Positions 59,673-64,000 of a DNA stretch of 64,000 nucleotides are shown here, in pieces; positions within the stretch are counted from its first letter, which is position 1; every line of letters starts with the position of its first letter. The stretch lies in assembly GCA_039814545.1 (NCBI GenBank), contig JBCCBB010000005.1, positions 1 through 64,000 on the forward strand, given 5' to 3'. Position numbers and translations under genes: made by a program. This DNA comes from CALBPI01 sp039814545. Lineage in GTDB: Bacteria > Pseudomonadota > Gammaproteobacteria > Steroidobacterales > Woeseiaceae. The notes below the pieces were generated by a model that was not told the DNA's origin, did not search any database, and was given only the letters and a program-made list of their open reading frames with translations.

Positions 59673-62028
59673 ACGCGAGCTTGAGCTGCGCAAAGCCGGC
59701 GAGGATGCGTCGGGCGCGTCCCGTGTTGATGGCGCCGTCGGCACCGCCACACCACATGACAGCGCCGTGCTCCACGTCAACGGGCGCGCCACCTACACCG
59801 ACGACATTCCGGAGCCCCGAGGTTTGTTGCACGCCGCCTTCGGCGTCTCAACGCAGGCGCACGCGCGCATCCGCAGCGTGGACCTCTCGCGCGTCGAGGC
59901 GGCGCCAGGTGTTGTCGCTGTCATCACGGCCAGCGACGTGCCAGGCCCCAACAACTTCGGCGCCGTCATTGCGGACGACCCGATTCTCGCCGAGGACGAG
60001 GTGGTCTACGCCGGGCAGCCCGTGTTTGCCGTCGCGGCGACGACTGTGGACGCCGCGCGGCGGGCGGCCCGTCTCGCGGACATCGACTACGAACCGCTTG
60101 AGGCCATCCTGGATCCGGAAACCGCGCTCGAACGCGAGTCGTTCGTGCTGCCTTCGACGACACTGGCGCGCGGCGATGCGGACACGGCGATTGCCATTGC
60201 GCCGCACCGGCTCACGGGTACGGCGCGCGTCGGCGGCCAGGATCAGTTCTACCTCGAGGGTCAGATCTCGATCGCGATCCCGCGCGAGGGTGGCGACCTG
60301 TTCCTCTACAGCTCGACGCAACATCCGGGCGAAATCCAGCACGCCGTCGCCAAGGCGTTGGGCTTGCAGCAGAAGGACGTCACTGTGGAGTGCCGGCGCA
60401 TGGGCGGCGCGTTTGGCGGCAAGGAAAGCCAGCCCGCGCTCATTGCTTGCACCGCGGCGATCCTCGCACGCCGTACAGGGCGGCCCGTCAAGCTGCGGCT
60501 CGATCGCGACGCCGACATGATCATCACGGGCAAGCGGCACGACTTTGTCAGCCAGTACGAGGTCGGCTTTGATGACACGGGCCGCATCCTTGGGGTCCGC
60601 TACAACCACGCCTCGCGCTGTGGCGCCTCGGCCGACCTGTCGGGGGCCGTGAACGATCGCGCCATGTTCCACAGCGACAACGCCTACTTCCTCGAGCACG
60701 TCGCCATCGACTCGCACCGCTGCAAGACGCATACGGTTTCGAATACGGCCTTCCGCGGCTTTGGCGGCCCGCAGGGCATGTTTGCCTGCGAGCAGGTCGT
60801 CGATGACATCGCGCGCCATCTCGGGCGCGACCCGCTCGATGTGCGGCGCGTCAATTTCTATGGCACCGACTCGCGCAATGTCACGCCCTACGGACAAACG
60901 ATCGAAGACAACATCATCGCGGAGATCGTCGACCAGCTTGAGGCGAGTGCCGACTACCGCGACCGGCGCCGCGAGATCGAAGCCTGGAACGCAAAGAGCC
61001 CGATTCTCAAGCGCGGCATAGCACTCACGCCCGTCAAGTTCGGTATCTCGTTCACGGCCACGCACTTGAACCAGGCCGGCGCACTCGTCAACGTCTACAC
61101 AGACGGCACGGTGCAGCTGAACCACGGCGGCACGGAAATGGGCCAGGGCCTGTTTGTGAAGGTGGCGCAGGTTGTCGCCGAGACGCTGCAGATTGATCTG
61201 TCCCGTATTCGTTGCACGGCGTCGGACACGAGCAAGGTACCCAATGCGTCGGCTACGGCCGCCTCCGCAGGCAGCGACCTCAACGGCATGGCCGCGCGCA
61301 ATGCGGCCGAGAAGATCAAGCGCCGTCTCACGGGCTTTGCTGCCCGGCACTACGGTTGCGACGAACACGAGGTGCGCTTCGACAACAATCGGGTACACGT
61401 CGGCAGCGAGACGTTGACCTTCGCCGAGCTCGTGCACGCCGCCTACATGGCGCGCGTGTCGTTGTCCGCGCAGGGCTTCTACAAGACGCCGAAGATCGAC
61501 TACGACAAGACCACACTCACGGGGCGGCCCTTCTATTATTTCGCCTACGGCGCAGCCTGCACCGAAGTCGTCATCGATACGCTCACGGGCGAGAACCGGA
61601 TGACGCGCGTCGACATCCTCCACGACTGTGGCCGCTCGCTGAATCCGGCCGTCGATCTTGGCCAGGTTGAGGGCGGCTTCATCCAGGGCGCGGGCTGGCT
61701 CACGACCGAAGAACTCTGGTGGAACCTGCGCGGCGACCTCAAGACGCACGCACCGGCCACCTACAAAATCCCCTGTGCCTCGGACCTGCCGCCCGACTTC
61801 CGGGTCACGCTGCTTGAGTCTTCCGAGAACCGCGAAGACACCATCTACAAGTCCAAGGCCGTCGGCGAGCCACCGCTCATGCTGGGCCTGTCGGTGTTCC
61901 ACGCCATCCGTGACGCCGTGGCCGCCTGCGCGGTAGATTCAACCCGCGCGCCCGAGCTCGAGGCACCCGCAACGCCCGAGAACGTGCTCGATGCCGTGAC
62001 GGCCGCGCGAGGTGACACCGGTGTTTGA
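59662..62028 (+). CDS. xdhB: Xanthine dehydrogenase molybdopterin subunit
   Basis: A 788-residue large subunit that hydroxylates hypoxanthine and xanthine at a molybdenum centre. GRATYTDDIPEP opens it; GGAFGGKESQPA, TAFRGFGGPQGM and TEMGQGLFVKV line the cofactor site. The catalytic Glu736 is in KAVGEPPLMLG. ATG at 59662 is chosen; the frame continues upstream only within xdhA. Overlaps xdhC by 17 bp, showing strong coupling. Confidence 0.97.
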   Translation: MRAERELELRKAGEDASGASRVDGAVGTATPHDSAVLHVNGRATYTDDIPEPRGLLHAAFGVSTQAHARIRSVDLSRVEAAPGVVAVITASDVPGPNNFGAVIADDPILAEDEVVYAGQPVFAVAATTVDAARRAARLADIDYEPLEAILDPETALERESFVLPSTTLARGDADTAIAIAPHRLTGTARVGGQDQFYLEGQISIAIPREGGDLFLYSSTQHPGEIQHAVAKALGLQQKDVTVECRRMGGAFGGKESQPALIACTAAILARRTGRPVKLRLDRDADMIITGKRHDFVSQYEVGFDDTGRILGVRYNHASRCGASADLSGAVNDRAMFHSDNAYFLEHVAIDSHRCKTHTVSNTAFRGFGGPQGMFACEQVVDDIARHLGRDPLDVRRVNFYGTDSRNVTPYGQTIEDNIIAEIVDQLEASADYRDRRREIEAWNAKSPILKRGIALTPVKFGISFTATHLNQAGALVNVYTDGTVQLNHGGTEMGQGLFVKVAQVVAETLQIDLSRIRCTASDTSKVPNASATAASAGSDLNGMAARNAAEKIKRRLTGFAARHYGCDEHEVRFDNNRVHVGSETLTFAELVHAAYMARVSLSAQGFYKTPKIDYDKTTLTGRPFYYFAYGAACTEVVIDTLTGENRMTRVDILHDCGRSLNPAVDLGQVEGGFIQGAGWLTTEELWWNLRGDLKTHAPATYKIPCASDLPPDFRVTLLESSENREDTIYKSKAVGEPPLMLGLSVFHAIRDAVAACAVDSTRAPELEAPATPENVLDAVTAARGDTGV

Positions 62029-63208
62029 CTGGCCCAAACGGCTGGCCGAGCTGACGGAGGCCGGTACGCCCTGCATCGCGGTCACAGTCGCCGGCGTTCG
62101 GGGCTCGGCGCCGCGTGAGACGGGCAGCAAGATGCTCGTCACGGCAGACGCCGTGTTGGGCACCATCGGCGGCGGCCAGTTGGAGCACAGCTGCATTGCG
62201 GCGGCGCGTGAGCGACTCACCGCCACCGAATCACCCACGCAGGCGTTGCGTCGTTTTGCGCTCGGTAGCCAGTGCGGGCAATGCTGCGGTGGCGTCGTCG
62301 AGGTGCTTTTCGAGCGCATCGATGCGAACGCTGAATGGTTGGATGCCGCTTACACGACGTTGCGCGCGGGGGGCCGCGCTGCATTGGTAACGCGAATCGG
62401 TCATCGCGAGTCGCGGAGCGACGCGGCGATCTCCCAACCCGTGCGACAGACTCGAGAGAATGCCACGCCCGCTACGCGGGCTCGCAATGATGCAAAGCAG
62501 GTCATCACGGCCGCACGCATCGACGCGCTGTCGCCCATGGCTCCGGGTACCGACGCAACACTGACCGAGCCCGCCATGCTGCGCGCGTTACGCGCCGCCG
62601 TTGCGACACCCGGCGACGCCGCCGTCGTCCGCCTGCGTGGCGAGACGCTGCTTGTTGAGCCCATCGGACCGCCGCCGCTAACCGTCGTGATTTTCGGTGC
62701 GGGTCACGTGGGTCGCGCCTGCGCTACGGTGCTCAGCACACTGAACGCCGCTGTGTTCGTCGTCGACTCGCGGCCCGAACAACTGCAGGGCGACTGGCCC
62801 GAAGCCGTCATGCCCGCGTTCATCTCGAACCCCGCAGAATTCGTGGCACACTGCCCGCCGCACAGCTGCTACCTCGTCATGACACACGACCACGGACTCG
62901 ACCTCGATCTCTGCCGCGAAATCCTCGGGCGCCCCGATCGCCGCTTCACAGGCCTCATCGGCTCGGCGTCGAAGCGGCGCCGTTTCGAGAAGCGCCTGCG
63001 CGCAGCGGGCTACGACGACGAGACGCTGGAAAGCCTGACCTGCCCCATTGGCATCGACGCCATCACGGGCAAACACCCGGGTGAAATCGCTGTTGCGGTT
63101 GCCGCGGAGCTCGTGACACTTGCGCAAGCCGCGGTGACGGCGGAGGCCAACCCCGCCTCGGGCAACGTGACGACGCTGCACGCGCCGCAGGGACACGGCA
63201 CCACCTGA
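62012..63208 (+). CDS. xdhC: XdhC molybdenum cofactor chaperone with repeat-derived insertion
   Basis: A 398-residue protein that binds and sulfurates molybdopterin for insertion into XdhB. N-terminal XdhC/CoxI domain: VAGVRGSAPRETGSKM, TIGGGQLEH and QCGQCCGGVVEV. C-terminal Rossmann-like domain from about residue 228: VVIFGAGHVGRACATVL, MTHDHGLDLDL and GLIGSASKRRRF. Between them, residues about 131-160 derive from a palindromic repeat and have an unusual composition (HRESRSDAAISQP). The rest looks intact, so the protein may well work. GTG start at 62012; the stop overlaps the next gene by one base. Confidence 0.95.
   Translation: MTPVFDWPKRLAELTEAGTPCIAVTVAGVRGSAPRETGSKMLVTADAVLGTIGGGQLEHSCIAAARERLTATESPTQALRRFALGSQCGQCCGGVVEVLFERIDANAEWLDAAYTTLRAGGRAALVTRIGHRESRSDAAISQPVRQTRENATPATRARNDAKQVITAARIDALSPMAPGTDATLTEPAMLRALRAAVATPGDAAVVRLRGETLLVEPIGPPPLTVVIFGAGHVGRACATVLSTLNAAVFVVDSRPEQLQGDWPEAVMPAFISNPAEFVAHCPPHSCYLVMTHDHGLDLDLCREILGRPDRRFTGLIGSASKRRRFEKRLRAAGYDDETLESLTCPIGIDAITGKHPGEIAVAVAAELVTLAQAAVTAEANPASGNVTTLHAPQGHGTT
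62401..62490. repeat. Palindromic repeat element (copy 2), in frame inside xdhC
   Basis: Ends TCATCGCGAG (62401-62410) and CTCGCAATGA (62481-62490) are inverted repeats with one mismatch. The 90-bp length is a multiple of three and the frame stays open. It is inverted relative to copy 1: its right arm, reverse-complemented, matches the left arm of copy 1 at 32 of 35 bases, and its left arm matches the reverse complement of copy 1's right arm at about 30 of 33. It encodes about 30 residues in the linker between the two XdhC domains. Confidence 0.92.
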
Positions 63209-64000
63209 TGCTGCCCTACTTGCTCGAATGGCTCGGCCTGTTGGGCCGATGGCTGCACTTCATTGTCGGCATCGCCTGGATTGGCTCGTCGTTTTACTTC
63301 GTCTGGCTCGACAACCATCTCGAGCCGCCCAAGCTCAAGGGCGACGACGAGAAGGGCGTCGGCGGTGAACTCTGGTCCGTGCACGGCGGCGGTTTCTACC
63401 ACGCACAAAAGTACGCCGTGGCCCCCGCGCAGTTGCCTGAGACGCTGCACTGGTTCAAGTGGGAGGCCTACACGACTTGGCTGTCGGGCATGTTCCTGCT
63501 GGGGCTCATCTACTGGCTCGGTGCCGACGTCTACCTCGTTGACGCGAGCGTCCGGGAACTGGCACCCGGTGTGGCCGTTGCCATCGGCGCAGCCTTCCTG
63601 GTGGGCGGCTGGCTCGTCTACGACCTGCTCTGTCGGTCACCGCTGGGCCGCAAGGCGGGCGCGCTCTCGGCGCTGCTCTACGTCCTGCTGGGTGTTGCCG
63701 CCTGGGCGCTGTGCCAGCTCTTCAGCGGCCGCGGCGCCTACATCCACTTTGGTGCCCTCATCGGCACGATCATGGTTGCGAACGTCTTCTTCGTGATCAT
63801 CCCCGGGCAAAAGCGCATGGTCGCCGCCACCGAACGCGGCGAGCCTGTGAACCCCGAAGATGGCCTGCGCGGCAAGCAGCGCTCGGTGCACAACACCTAC
63901 CTGACGCTCCCCGTTCTGTTCGTGATGATCTCGAATCATTACGCGATGACCTTCGGCCACGCCTGGAACTGGCTCATCCTCATGGCGTTCGTGCTCGCGG
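63208..64000 (+). CDS. puuD: Membrane urate hydroxylase PuuD, N-terminal part (runs off the window)
   Basis: The first 264 codons are present. It starts MLPYLLEWLGLLGRWLHFI and includes GIAWIGSSFYFVWLDNHLEP, GELWSVHGGGFYHAQKY and HWFKWEAYTTWLSGMFLLG, all features of PuuD-type proteins, which have an N-terminal membrane domain and a C-terminal cytochrome c domain (not seen here). At least five helices are visible. It would oxidise urate to 5-hydroxyisourate, the substrate of the uraH product. The start overlaps the xdhC stop by one base (TGATG). Confidence 0.92.
   Translation, partial: MLPYLLEWLGLLGRWLHFIVGIAWIGSSFYFVWLDNHLEPPKLKGDDEKGVGGELWSVHGGGFYHAQKYAVAPAQLPETLHWFKWEAYTTWLSGMFLLGLIYWLGADVYLVDASVRELAPGVAVAIGAAFLVGGWLVYDLLCRSPLGRKAGALSALLYVLLGVAAWALCQLFSGRGAYIHFGALIGTIMVANVFFVIIPGQKRMVAATERGEPVNPEDGLRGKQRSVHNTYLTLPVLFVMISNHYAMTFGHAWNWLILMAFVLA

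Noticed and set aside
59848..61902. 684-codon open frame opposite xdhB
   Set aside because: A mirror of codon bias in a strongly conserved molybdenum hydroxylase gene; no domain recognised.
1..64000. CRISPR arrays, insertion sequences, integrases, tRNA or rRNA genes
   Set aside because: Looked for on both strands; no regularly spaced repeats, transposase motifs or RNA gene folds were found.

Overview
The window is about 64 kb of very GC-rich, densely coding chromosomal DNA. No gene-free stretch exceeds 300 bp, and I see no tRNA or rRNA gene, CRISPR array, insertion sequence or prophage. The content suggests a free-living Gammaproteobacterium: HemF, a magnesium-type HemB, PrlC-type oligopeptidase A, YajQ, a DUF3379 protein beside an ECF-type sigma factor, PEP carboxylase, DASS transporters and a complete seven-gene trp operon. 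The TrpF sequence (LLFE...SGSG...ADW) is of a form I associate with Xanthomonadales-like lineages. I would not name a genus from the sequence alone.

Layout. 1-10.7 kb: 3' end of hemF, a VOC protein and a hydrolase, a secreted subtilase, tag, a sigma/anti-sigma-like pair (the partner carries an exact 75-codon duplication), then hemB, aroE and a DUF4397 lipoprotein closed by a strong terminator. 10.7-15.3 kb: glutathione reductase, oligopeptidase A and an HD phosphohydrolase. 15.3-22.8 kb: panD, then, reading leftwards from a promoter near 22.8 kb, trpL-E-G-D-C-F-B-A plus a DUF2007 gene. The trp genes overlap and sit behind a textbook attenuator with a three-Trp leader peptide. 22.8-39.3 kb: transporters (SLC13/RCK, ABC, MFS, DASS), TlpA-like lipoprotein, yajQ, ppc, DUF547, GNAT, DUF393, a type IV pilin accessory homolog, a hydrolase and a sulfurtransferase. 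39.4-44.8 kb: a hybrid histidine kinase followed by a compact five-gene group (two YbjQ proteins, an M48 protease, a double GST_N protein, a small exported protein). 44.9-46.1 kb: two divergent paralogous phosphoribosyltransferases.

46-64 kb is a nitrogen-salvage region. On the minus strand lie ureDABCEF, then a CpcT/CpeT-like and a membrane-anchored gene, then ureG and a phytanoyl-CoA dioxygenase-family gene. Next to them is a nucleoside hydrolase. Divergent from it, on the plus strand, run an MFS carrier, a 2-oxoglutarate-type oxygenase, ribokinase, hydroxyisourate hydrolase, xdhABC and the start of a PuuD-type urate hydroxylase. Together they imply nucleoside cleavage, ribose capture, purine oxidation to urate and hydroxyisourate, and (through genes outside the window) release of urea for the nickel urease.

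The most unusual observation is a dispersed palindromic element. One copy, flanked by nested partial arms, fills the gap between the nucleoside hydrolase gene and ureD. A second, inverted 90-bp copy lies in frame inside xdhC, between its two domains, and would add 30 codons to the protein.
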